This document shows positions 1 to 6,259 of a stretch of 6,762 nucleotides of DNA, piece after piece (position 1 is the first letter of the stretch; each line of letters opens with the position of its first letter). The position numbers were made by a program, and so were the translations under genes. The stretch covers positions 1-6,762 of the forward strand of contig JBGPIT010000279.1 of assembly GCA_041485125.1 (NCBI GenBank), written 5' to 3'. The DNA is from JBGPIT01 sp041485125. Lineage in GTDB: Bacteria > Desulfobacterota > Binatia > UTPRO1. Below the pieces are notes generated by a model that saw only the letters and a program-made list of their open reading frames with translations, was not told the origin of the DNA and did not search any database.

Positions 1-815
1 GCGGCGCGCGCCCCGATCCGCTGAAGCAGCTCGCGGTCGCGAGCGGCATCCCGTGCCGCCAGCCCGCGAGCTACAAGCCGGCGGCCTTCCGTGACGAGGT
101 CGCGGCACTCGCAGCCGATCTCCTCATCCTCGCCTTCGTCACGCTGATCGTGCCGGAGAACGTCCTCGCGCTGCCGCGCCTCGGCAGCATCTGCTTTCAC
201 CCCTCGCTCCTGCCGAAGTACCGCGGCGGCAGCGCCGTCAATTGGGCGGTGATCAACGGCGAGCGCGAGACCGGCGTCAGCGTCTTCTGGCCCGACGCGG
301 GCATCGACACCGGACCGCTCCTCTTGCAGCGAACGGTGCCGATCGACCCCGACGATAGTACTGGCTCGCTCTATTACAAGCGCATCCTGCCGGCCGGCGT
401 GACCCTGGTTCTCGACAGCGTCGCGCTGATCGCCGACGGCCGCGCGCCGCGCGAGCCGCAGGACGAGAGCCGCGCCAGCTACGAGCCGCTCTGCCGCGAC
501 CCGCACGGGCACGTCGACTGGACGAAGCCGGCGGCTGTCGTTCACAACCTCATCCGCGGCTGCGACCCACAACCGGGCGCCTACACCGACGTCGGTGGCT
601 CGCGCGTGCGCTGGTACGAGAGCCGTCTCGCGCCGGATGCGGCGAAGGCCGCGCCGGGGACGGTAGTCGCCGCGGGGGAGGACGGTGTCGTGATCGCGGC
701 CGCCGACGGCGCCGTCAGGCTCGCGAAGGCGCGGGTCGACGGGACGAGCGAGAAGAAGCCGGCGGCCGACGCGATCGCTTCGCTCGGCCTCGCGCCGGGC
801 GCGCGTCTCGCATGA
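1..815 (+). CDS. Formyltransferase-fold protein resembling the hydrolase domain of 10-formyl-THF dehydrogenase (5' end missing)
   Basis: The reading frame is open from base 3 to the TGA at 813-815, giving 270 visible residues; about 35 N-terminal residues lie outside the window. The GTG at 150 is an internal valine, because homology continues upstream of it (visible residues 1-50). The formyltransferase core spans roughly visible residues 1-170, with HPSLLPKYRG (His at codon 66, bases 198-200) and GIDTG (Asp at codon 102, bases 306-308). The 36-residue His-Asp spacing equals that of the catalytic pair in known family members. A C-terminal FMT_C-like domain follows, with VDWTKPAAVVHNLIRG near residues 173-188. 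Methionyl-tRNA formyltransferases carry Asn two residues before the His; here it is Cys, and the ALDH1L1 hydrolase domain also lacks Asn there. The surrounding motifs (INGERETGVSVFW, IDTGPLLLQ) are also closest to ALDH1L1. It probably acts on 10-formyl-tetrahydrofolate in the cytoplasm, as a hydrolase or a formyltransferase to an unknown acceptor. Automatic pipelines may call it Fmt. The family is secure; the substrate is inferred. Confidence 0.88.
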   Translation, partial: GARPDPLKQLAVASGIPCRQPASYKPAAFRDEVAALAADLLILAFVTLIVPENVLALPRLGSICFHPSLLPKYRGGSAVNWAVINGERETGVSVFWPDAGIDTGPLLLQRTVPIDPDDSTGSLYYKRILPAGVTLVLDSVALIADGRAPREPQDESRASYEPLCRDPHGHVDWTKPAAVVHNLIRGCDPQPGAYTDVGGSRVRWYESRLAPDAAKAAPGTVVAAGEDGVVIAAADGAVRLAKARVDGTSEKKPAADAIASLGLAPGARLA

Positions 816-844
816 CCGCCGCACGCCGGCGTTTGCCGATGTGA
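812..844 (+). other. Ten-codon ORF bridging the formyltransferase stop and the acvB start
   Basis: An ATG at 812-814 overlaps the TGA at 813-815 (ATGA). It opens a ten-codon frame that ends at the TGA at 842-844, which in turn overlaps the GTG at 841-843 used as the acvB start. A terminating ribosome could be handed from one gene to the next across this short frame. The product (MTAARRRLPM) has no recognisable function and no Shine-Dalgarno sequence is visible, so this may be chance in GC-rich DNA. A second reading is that it is the true 5' end of acvB separated by a one-base indel, but the GTG start already gives a complete signal sequence. Confidence 0.2.
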
Positions 845-2292
845 CTCGGCACCGACGCGCTTCGTCCTTTCGCGCGCTCCATGTCGCGGCTGGTGCGGCG
901 GGTCAGTGCCTGATGATCCTCGCCGTCGCTGTCCTGACGTCGGGGTGTCGATCGGAGCCGAAGCTGGTCATGCGGAACGAGGGTCGCCTCGGCATGGTGC
1001 GGATCGTCACGCCGCAACGACCTTCCTCCGGACTCGTGTTCGTGTTCTCCGATATGGACGGCTGGACTCCCACCCTGGACAGCGCGGCTCGTCGGCTCGC
1101 GGCGCGTGGCGCTGTCGTCGTCGGCGTCGACCTTCCCTCGTATCTCGCGAACCTTCGGCGCAGCACCGACGGGTGTCACTACGTGGTGGCGGAGCTCGAA
1201 GACTTGAGCCACCGACTCGAGCGCGAAAACGACTTCGGCGCCTATCGCGGACCAATGCTGGCAGGCGTGGGCGCGGGCGCGACGCTGGCCTACGCGGCGC
1301 TGGCACAAGCGCCGGCAGCGACGGTCGCCGGTGCTGCCGGCGTTGATCCCGCATCGGTCCTCGCGACGATCGTGCCGCTGTGTCCGGGGGCGCCGGCGAC
1401 GCCGGATCCGGACGGAGGGTTTCGGTACGCGACGGGTGTCGTGCTGCCGGCGGCGTGGCGCGTCGACGCGAGTAAGGGCGCGGACGCCGCGGGTGTCCTC
1501 GTCGACTCCGTCACGTCGATGATGGAGTCGCCGGCGGCGGGTGATGCGATCACAGCCGCACTCCCCGAGCTGCCGCTCGTCGTGTTGCCTGCGCGGACCC
1601 CCGGCGGGCTCGCGGCGATCATCTATTCAGGCGACGGCGGTTGGCGCGATCTCGACAAGACAGTAGGCGAGACGTTGGCTGGCCGTGGCGTGCCCGTCGT
1701 CGGCGTCGACAGCTTGCGCTACTTCTGGCGCGCGAAGTCGCCCGAACGCTTGGCCGCGGACCTGGCGGCGATCATGGGGGCGACGCGCGCCGCGTGGGGC
1801 GACGTGCGATTCGTGCTCGTCGGCTACTCGTTCGGCGCCGCTGTCCTGCCGTTCGCGGTGAATCGTCTTCCTCCGGCTGATCGTGCACGCCTCGTCGAGC
1901 TCTCCCTGCTCGGTCTCGAGTCGCGCGCGCGCTTCGAGATCGAGGTGACGGGAGTCCTCGGGAGCGCCCCTTCCGAGAGCGCACCGCTCGTGTTGCCGGA
2001 GATCGATCGTCTCGACCCCGGTCTGTTGCAGTGCTTCTACGGCGAGCAAGAAACGGCGACGCTCTGTCGCGATCCGGCATTGTCGCGCGCCGAGATCATT
2101 CGAACGGCGGGCGGCCATCACTTCGACGGAAACTACGCCGCGCTCGCCGATCGCATCCTCGCGGGCGCGCAGCGGCGGATGGCGGCGCGAGGGGAACGTG
2201 GCCCCTCACCTACGGATGACACCGCCGATCCCACCCGAGATCGCCGCGGCGATGTCGGTCAGCACGAACGGCAGCGCGAGACCGCCGGGTGA
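841..2292 (+). CDS. acvB: AcvB/VirJ-family aminoacyl-phosphatidylglycerol hydrolase, predicted exported
   Basis: This 483-residue protein belongs to the AcvB/VirJ family, whose members hydrolyse lysyl- or alanyl-phosphatidylglycerol in the periplasm (AcvB of Agrobacterium, PA0919 of Pseudomonas). Residues 1-36 look like a signal sequence: a basic start (RHRR), a hydrophobic stretch at 24-32, then LTSGC. Cys36 could be a lipidated cysteine, although Thr at -3 is unusual. Two related alpha/beta-hydrolase halves follow. Residues ~60-240 carry GVGAG (142-146) where a nucleophile elbow would be and so lack the catalytic Ser. Residues ~255-445 carry YSGDGGW (262-268), GYSFG with nucleophile Ser330, and GGHHFDG with the probable catalytic His at 426 or 427. 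This inactive-plus-active layout and the length match AcvB (about 450-460 residues). Residues ~450-483 are a charged tail that overlaps the mprF 3' end on the other strand. The GTG at 841 is chosen because it gives a basic n-region; ATG 913 would leave almost none. No clear ribosome binding site precedes it. It lies 25 bases after the formyltransferase. Confidence 0.9.
   Translation: MTRHRRASSFRALHVAAGAAGQCLMILAVAVLTSGCRSEPKLVMRNEGRLGMVRIVTPQRPSSGLVFVFSDMDGWTPTLDSAARRLAARGAVVVGVDLPSYLANLRRSTDGCHYVVAELEDLSHRLERENDFGAYRGPMLAGVGAGATLAYAALAQAPAATVAGAAGVDPASVLATIVPLCPGAPATPDPDGGFRYATGVVLPAAWRVDASKGADAAGVLVDSVTSMMESPAAGDAITAALPELPLVVLPARTPGGLAAIIYSGDGGWRDLDKTVGETLAGRGVPVVGVDSLRYFWRAKSPERLAADLAAIMGATRAAWGDVRFVLVGYSFGAAVLPFAVNRLPPADRARLVELSLLGLESRARFEIEVTGVLGSAPSESAPLVLPEIDRLDPGLLQCFYGEQETATLCRDPALSRAEIIRTAGGHHFDGNYAALADRILAGAQRRMAARGERGPSPTDDTADPTRDRRGDVGQHERQRETAG
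2206..2292. other. Convergent coding overlap of acvB and mprF (87 bp)
   Basis: The acvB stop is at 2290-2292 on the + strand and the mprF stop is at 2208-2206 on the - strand, so the last 87 bases of each gene are the antisense of the other. This leaves no intergenic space for a bidirectional terminator; any terminator must lie inside one of the genes. Transcripts from the two sides therefore share complementary 3' ends. The mprF side encodes the conserved C-terminal segment after LASPGGLALPF, whereas the acvB side encodes a low-complexity charged tail beyond its hydrolase domain. Confidence 0.85.
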
Positions 2293-4755
2293 CGCGAGAT
2301 AGCGCGGCTCCCAGACCGGCCGGAACTTCTCCTTGAAGGCCCGGAGTCCGCGAAAGTTGTAGAAGTGGTCGCCGAAGCGGAAGAGCAAGCGGCCGAGCCG
2401 CGTCCATCCGGGAGCGAGGCGGCGACGCTCGAAGCCGGAGAGCGGCGCCATGCCGAGGCTGAACCAGCGATACCCGTGTGCTTGCCCCCAGAGGATGAGC
2501 TGCGTGAACAGATAGTCCATGACCACCGGCGGCGCGTCGTCGGAATAGCGCATCAAGTCCACCGACATCTCCTCTTTCGATTCGCCCGCCCACAGGTTCG
2601 CGAACGCGACGATGCGCTCGCCCTGCCGGACGACGGCGATTGGTAGCCGCGCAAGGTAGGCGCGATCGAAGTAGCCCATCGAGAAACGCTTCTCGCGCGC
2701 TCTCTTGTGCACCAGCCATTCGTTGGAGATCACCTCGAGCCGGTCGAGAATCTGCGGAACCTCCGCGGGCGGAAGCACCGCGAACTCGCCACCGATCCGG
2801 GCCATGCGATTCAACGCCGTCCGCAGATCCTGTCTGTCCTTTCCCGCCAGGTTGAACCGATCCAGCGGTACCCGCGCTTCTTCTCCGAGCTTGTAGAGCT
2901 TGAGTCCGAGGTCCAAGTAGATCGGAAGCTCGCTGACGCTCACCTCGTAGAACACCGCGGATCCGCCGTGCTGATCGGCGAGCTCGCGAAACCTCCACGC
3001 CAGCTCGCGGCGGACCGCCGTTGGTCCGAAGGGGTCCGACATCGCGATCCACGATCGTCCGCGCACCTCGTACATCAAGAAGCCGTCGTCCTCGTGGAGG
3101 AGGAGACGGTTGCTGGCGAGCAGCGCGAGATGCGCGATCGCGCGGTGTGCCGTCGTCGCGATCGCAGCCGCCCGGCCGACGTCGTCCGCCGAAGGCTGGG
3201 TCGGGAGCGGCGGCGCGGGCCGCAGCAGCCGTGCAACGGAGTACGCGGCCGCGACGCCGAATGCGCCGGCCAGCGCCCGCAGCGCGCGCGGCGCGTTTGC
3301 CGACAGCTCGAACTGCCACCACAGCTCGTGGGAGTAGGCGACGTCGCGGTAGGCGATCGCGACGGTGGCCCAGGTGCCCGCGAGCGCCAGGACCACGGCC
3401 ACGACCCACGAGAGGGAGAAGGACTGCGCTACGAGCGAGCTCTGACGATAGAAATACGGCCGGCAAAGCGATACCGCGACCGCAATCGTGGCGAGCGCGA
3501 TCGCTTCCTCGTAGCCGATGCCTTTGAGCAAAGACGTCGCCGCTCCGCCGAGCAGCATTACGATGGTCAGATAATACGCGGCGTCGACGCGCTGCTGCAG
3601 CGCCCGTGCGAGCAGGAGGAGCCCTACGCCGATCACGCTGCCGACGAAGTGCGAGACCTCCATGAGCGGCAGAGGGAGGAGCTCGTTGAGGCGCTCCATC
3701 CGTCCGGGCGCCGCCGGCCGTGCGCCGGAAATGAGCAGGATCATGCCGCCAGCAAACGTGATGACGGCGAGCGCGCGCGGGGCGACCTCCGGCCACCACT
3801 GGTCGAGCGCGCTGCGCGCGCGGACGAAGACGCGGTGCCTGGTCAGCTCGTATGCCGTGAACACGACGAACGCGGCGGCGAGCGGCACCAGGTACACGGC
3901 GCGATAGAGGAGCAACGCGCCGACCACGGCCGACGCATGGCCGTAGGGGGCCAGCAACGTCACGATCGTCGCGTCGAAAACGCCGAGCCCGGCCGGGACG
4001 TAGCTGACGAGACCCAGCGCGCGCGCGGCGACGAAGATGCCGGTGAAACGCGCGAACGAGAGCGCGAGCGTGGTTGGCAGCAACGAATACAGCACCGCGG
4101 CCCCGAGTATCCATTCGACGCACGAGAGGACGATCTGGACGCTGGTCGCGCCGCCATGGGGCAGGGCGACGTCGAACCCGCGGACTCTGACGACGCGGGC
4201 GCCGCTCGCCGTCCATGCCCAATAGCCGATTCCGATCACAAGCAGCGTCACACCGACGACGCGGCTCGCGCTCTCGATCGCGGGAAGGTGCGCCGGCAGC
4301 CGAAGGGGGGTCGCCACCAGCGCGGCGCCTCCCAGGAAGAGCAGCGCCAGCCAGAACGTGACGAGCTCGAGGGCGATCACGTCGGCGATCTCGTCGGCCG
4401 CCAAGCCGTCCGCCGCCAGCATGCGGTAGCTCATCGCGCCGCCGCCGAGGAGTCCAGGCCCGACGCTATGGTTCACGGCGTACGTGACGAACGCCCCCAG
4501 CGCGACCCGCGGAAGCGTCACGACGCGCCGCACGTGGCGCAGAGCGAAGAGATCGTAGGCGATGACGACGCAGTAGCTCGCGATGGTGATCGCAAAGGCG
4601 ATTGGCAGGCGCGTACGAGAGACCGCTCCGAGTCGATTCACCAATGCCTCGTATCCGCTGGCGCCCCCGAGCTGGCGGTGAACGATCCAGAGGCTCACGC
4701 CGAGTAGCGTGAGCGCGACCGGTGTGATCATCGTCGGGTACGCCCGCCCTTTCAT
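2206..4755 (-). CDS. mprF: MprF-type bifunctional aminoacyl-phosphatidylglycerol synthase and flippase
   Basis: This 849-residue inner-membrane protein is the usual full length for MprF. The family transfers an amino acid (Lys or Ala) from aminoacyl-tRNA to phosphatidylglycerol and flips the product to the outer leaflet, reducing negative surface charge. The N-terminal flippase domain (about residues 9-305) has repeated hydrophobic helices and the conserved NHSVGPGLLGGGAMSYR (95-111) and YVPAGLGVFDA (252-262) regions. More helices occupy about 327-510, for roughly 13-14 in all. The C-terminal DUF2156 synthase domain (about 525-849) has WIAMSDPFGP (569-578), LDLGLKLYKLGEEARVPL (614-631), EEMSVDLMRY (728-737), GYRWFSLGMAPLSG (761-774) and HFYNFRGLRAFKEKF (797-811). 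ATG 4755 is chosen because GAGG at 4768-4765 sits nine bases upstream. An in-frame GTG at 4770 overlapping the upstream stop would add five residues. It is probably cotranscribed with the upstream hydrolase and convergent with acvB. Amino-acid specificity cannot be read from the sequence. Confidence 0.96.
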   Translation of the reverse strand: MKGRAYPTMITPVALTLLGVSLWIVHRQLGGASGYEALVNRLGAVSRTRLPIAFAITIASYCVVIAYDLFALRHVRRVVTLPRVALGAFVTYAVNHSVGPGLLGGGAMSYRMLAADGLAADEIADVIALELVTFWLALLFLGGAALVATPLRLPAHLPAIESASRVVGVTLLVIGIGYWAWTASGARVVRVRGFDVALPHGGATSVQIVLSCVEWILGAAVLYSLLPTTLALSFARFTGIFVAARALGLVSYVPAGLGVFDATIVTLLAPYGHASAVVGALLLYRAVYLVPLAAAFVVFTAYELTRHRVFVRARSALDQWWPEVAPRALAVITFAGGMILLISGARPAAPGRMERLNELLPLPLMEVSHFVGSVIGVGLLLLARALQQRVDAAYYLTIVMLLGGAATSLLKGIGYEEAIALATIAVAVSLCRPYFYRQSSLVAQSFSLSWVVAVVLALAGTWATVAIAYRDVAYSHELWWQFELSANAPRALRALAGAFGVAAAYSVARLLRPAPPLPTQPSADDVGRAAAIATTAHRAIAHLALLASNRLLLHEDDGFLMYEVRGRSWIAMSDPFGPTAVRRELAWRFRELADQHGGSAVFYEVSVSELPIYLDLGLKLYKLGEEARVPLDRFNLAGKDRQDLRTALNRMARIGGEFAVLPPAEVPQILDRLEVISNEWLVHKRAREKRFSMGYFDRAYLARLPIAVVRQGERIVAFANLWAGESKEEMSVDLMRYSDDAPPVVMDYLFTQLILWGQAHGYRWFSLGMAPLSGFERRRLAPGWTRLGRLLFRFGDHFYNFRGLRAFKEKFRPVWEPRYLASPGGLALPFVLTDIAAAISGGIGGVIRR

Positions 4756-4764
4756 CGAGACGCG

Positions 4765-4768
4765 CCTC
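4765..4768 (-). promoter_or_regulatory. Ribosome binding site of mprF, embedded in the upstream stop codon
   Basis: On the - strand, GAGG (4768-4765) shares its first bases with the TGA stop (4769-4767) of the upstream hydrolase and lies nine bases before ATG 4755. A ribosome finishing the hydrolase would pause on the site, which suggests translational coupling of the two genes. The same bases also form a GTGA (4770-4767) that could serve as an overlapping GTG start. Confidence 0.5.
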
Positions 4769-5606
4769 ACGACCCGCCGAGGAATCTCAGGATGAGGGGG
4801 TTCAGCAAGATCGCCGCGGTCTGGAACGTGTCGTGTCCGGTTCCCGGCAGGATGCACAGCTGCGCGTGGGGCAGCGACGCGAAGATCTCGAGCGTGTGCT
4901 CGACGCGGATCACGTCGCGGTCTCCAGCGACGACGAGGACCGGCGCCTCGATGCGGGCGAGGTCCGACTTCTCGAGCACGACCGGTGTCAGCCAGAGTCG
5001 CATCACCTTGTCGGTGATGCTCGGCGCCGCGGCGGCCGCGCTGCGGACGCCGCGCTCGGACGAGCGCGCCGTCTCGGCGCCGAGGTCGTCGGGATCGTGA
5101 TCGCGGAGCGCCTGCACCTCTTCGGGCCGCTGGCCCTCTACGTTGATGCTCGCGCCCGAGATCACGAGTCGGCGCACGAGATCCGGATGACGCCTCGCGA
5201 TCACGAGCGCGATGATGCCGCCGTCGCTCCATCCCACGACATCCGCCGGGACGGCGTTCAGCTGACGCAGGAGATCGGCGGTGTCGTCCGCCATCTGGGT
5301 ATAGGTGAGGGTTTCCCTCGCGTCCGGTGTATGCCCGTGTCCCGCTTGCTCGACCGCGATCACACGGTGTGTCTTCGCAAACTCGGGGATCTGCCGTGCG
5401 AACGACCCGCCGATCGTGTTCAGCCCGCCGTGTAGCAGCACCAAAGGACGGCCATGACCGTACTCCTCGTAGTACATGTCGTACCCGGCCACCGCCGCGT
5501 AGTGCCCGGCTCCCGCGCCCGTTGCCGTACAGCCGACGAAGGCGGAGGCGGCGAGCAGGGCGAGAACCGTCGCGAGCTTATGGCGGTCGATCATCGTCGT
5601 ACGCAT
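4767..5606 (-). CDS. Exported alpha/beta-fold hydrolase, predicted lipoprotein
   Basis: A 279-residue serine hydrolase of the alpha/beta fold. Numbered from ATG 5606, the N-terminus (MRTTMIDRHKLATV, then a hydrophobic stretch to SAFVGC) is a signal peptide with a lipobox-like end at Cys26, although Phe at -3 is atypical. The mature protein carries the oxyanion HGG (59-61), the nucleophile elbow GWSDGG with Ser127, an acidic motif GDRD (228-231) with the likely catalytic Asp, and GTGHD with His258. The triad is complete, and the length is normal for the family. Substrate is not evident from the sequence; the general fold covers esterases, lipases and haloperoxidase-like enzymes. ATG 5594 (four codons downstream) is an equally possible start, while ATG 5645 would place 13 extra residues before the basic n-region. 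The stop lies 11 bases before mprF, so they look like an operon. A periplasmic role acting on membrane lipid or on the MprF product is an inference from context only. Confidence 0.88.
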   Translation of the reverse strand: MRTTMIDRHKLATVLALLAASAFVGCTATGAGAGHYAAVAGYDMYYEEYGHGRPLVLLHGGLNTIGGSFARQIPEFAKTHRVIAVEQAGHGHTPDARETLTYTQMADDTADLLRQLNAVPADVVGWSDGGIIALVIARRHPDLVRRLVISGASINVEGQRPEEVQALRDHDPDDLGAETARSSERGVRSAAAAAPSITDKVMRLWLTPVVLEKSDLARIEAPVLVVAGDRDVIRVEHTLEIFASLPHAQLCILPGTGHDTFQTAAILLNPLILRFLGGS

Positions 5607-5767
5607 GATAGCGCGATCGTCGGCGAGGGTCGCGCAGCGCGGCATGCGGAGACGCGCGCCGCATCGCCCCTACATCGTCGTGCTCCTGCGCGCGAGCGGG
5701 ACGCCCGGTCGTGCCGGATGACTTCTCTCAGCCCTCGATCTCATGTGCCTCGCCGGAAGAGCGAGCG
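5607..5767. other. Intergenic region between the biotin-carrier gene and the hydrolase-mprF unit
   Basis: This 161-base gap is the largest non-coding stretch in the window. Both flanking genes are on the - strand, so it could hold a promoter for the hydrolase-mprF pair. The only promoter-like element is TATCAT on the - strand (5611-5606), without a convincing -35 hexamer. If it were a -10 box, transcription would begin close to ATG 5594, favouring that start for the hydrolase. No strong terminator hairpin with a T-run, operator repeat or riboswitch-like structure is visible by eye. Confidence 0.4.
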
Positions 5768-6259
5768 CTACGGCGCCGCGTCGAACTCGAGATCGACGAG
5801 CGCCTGGCCCGGCTCGACCATCGCGCCCGCGACGACGTGCACCATCACGACGCGCCCGGCGGCGTCGGCGGTCGCGACCTGCTCCATCTTCATCGCCTCG
5901 AGCACGACGAGCGGATCGCCGGCGGCAACGGCCTGTCCTTCCTGCACCCGCACTTCGAGGACCTTGCCCGGCATCGGCGCGACCACGTGCGGCGAATGTA
6001 CGCCCGCGGCAGGCCCATGCGACGCCGCGCCAGCGGCGACGCAGCGATAGACCTCACCGTCGACGGCGACCCAGACCGCGTCGCGCTCGCGGATCACGGT
6101 GAGCGTCACGACGTCGTCGCCGAGGGTCAGGCGCCAGCTGTCGCCGCTCCGCGCGAGGGTCGCGTCGACCGAGGCGTCGCCGGCCTTGCCGCGGATGCGC
6201 GCGCCGCTGCGCGTGATCTCGACCGGGACGGTCTCGCCACCGACGACGACCGTGATCAC
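5768..6259 (-). CDS. Biotin-carrier subunit of an acyl-CoA carboxylase (biotin/lipoyl attachment protein)
   Basis: This 163-residue protein starts at GTG 6259 and carries the C-terminal biotinyl domain of an acyl-CoA carboxylase alpha chain. Residues ~90-160 form the biotinyl fold: APMPGKV (94-100) opens it and EAMKM (121-125) holds the biotin-accepting Lys124. VVAGAMVEPGQALV near 142-155 is the matching second half. Residues 1-75 are beta-rich (ITVVVGGETVPVEI, SWRLTLGDDVVTLTV) and resemble the barrel part of the BT domain that links biotin carboxylase to the carrier in propionyl- and methylcrotonyl-CoA carboxylases. Biotin on Lys124 would be carboxylated by the upstream biotin carboxylase and passed to a carboxyltransferase beta subunit, which is not in the window. 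The start overlaps the upstream stop as GTGA, and a weak GGCGGA lies five bases before it. The same frame stays open further upstream to 6748, but that arginine-rich part is an out-of-frame shadow of the carboxylase. Confidence 0.9.
   Translation of the reverse strand: MITVVVGGETVPVEITRSGARIRGKAGDASVDATLARSGDSWRLTLGDDVVTLTVIRERDAVWVAVDGEVYRCVAAGAASHGPAAGVHSPHVVAPMPGKVLEVRVQEGQAVAAGDPLVVLEAMKMEQVATADAAGRVVMVHVVAGAMVEPGQALVDLEFDAAP
6256..6259 (-). promoter_or_regulatory. GTGA stop/start overlap between biotin carboxylase and carrier genes
   Basis: On the - strand, GTG (6259-6257) starts the carrier protein and TGA (6258-6256) ends the biotin carboxylase. It sits within a ten-base perfect palindrome, CGTGATCACG (6260-6251). 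Such four-base overlaps commonly couple translation of subunits needed in equal amounts. This argues that the two-gene arrangement is real and not a sequencing frameshift. Confidence 0.6.

Noticed and set aside
841..2292. Type IV secretion or T-DNA virulence role suggested by the VirJ name
   Set aside because: No vir genes are present, and the mprF neighbour supports the lipid-hydrolase role of the family.
2210..4222. A 670-codon - strand frame overlapping mprF
   Set aside because: Arginine- and alanine-rich low-complexity translation in another frame of mprF, with no recognisable family.
2707..4707. A 666-codon open frame on the + strand antisense to mprF
   Set aside because: It is Arg/Glu/Asp/Gln-rich with no domain or signal pattern, and it lies opposite the well-conserved mprF. 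Long antisense frames are expected in GC-rich genes with strong third-position bias.
4756..5232. Upstream extension of the mprF frame to 5232
   Set aside because: The added residues are Arg-rich and lie wholly inside the hydrolase gene in another frame; a good ribosome binding site marks ATG 4755.
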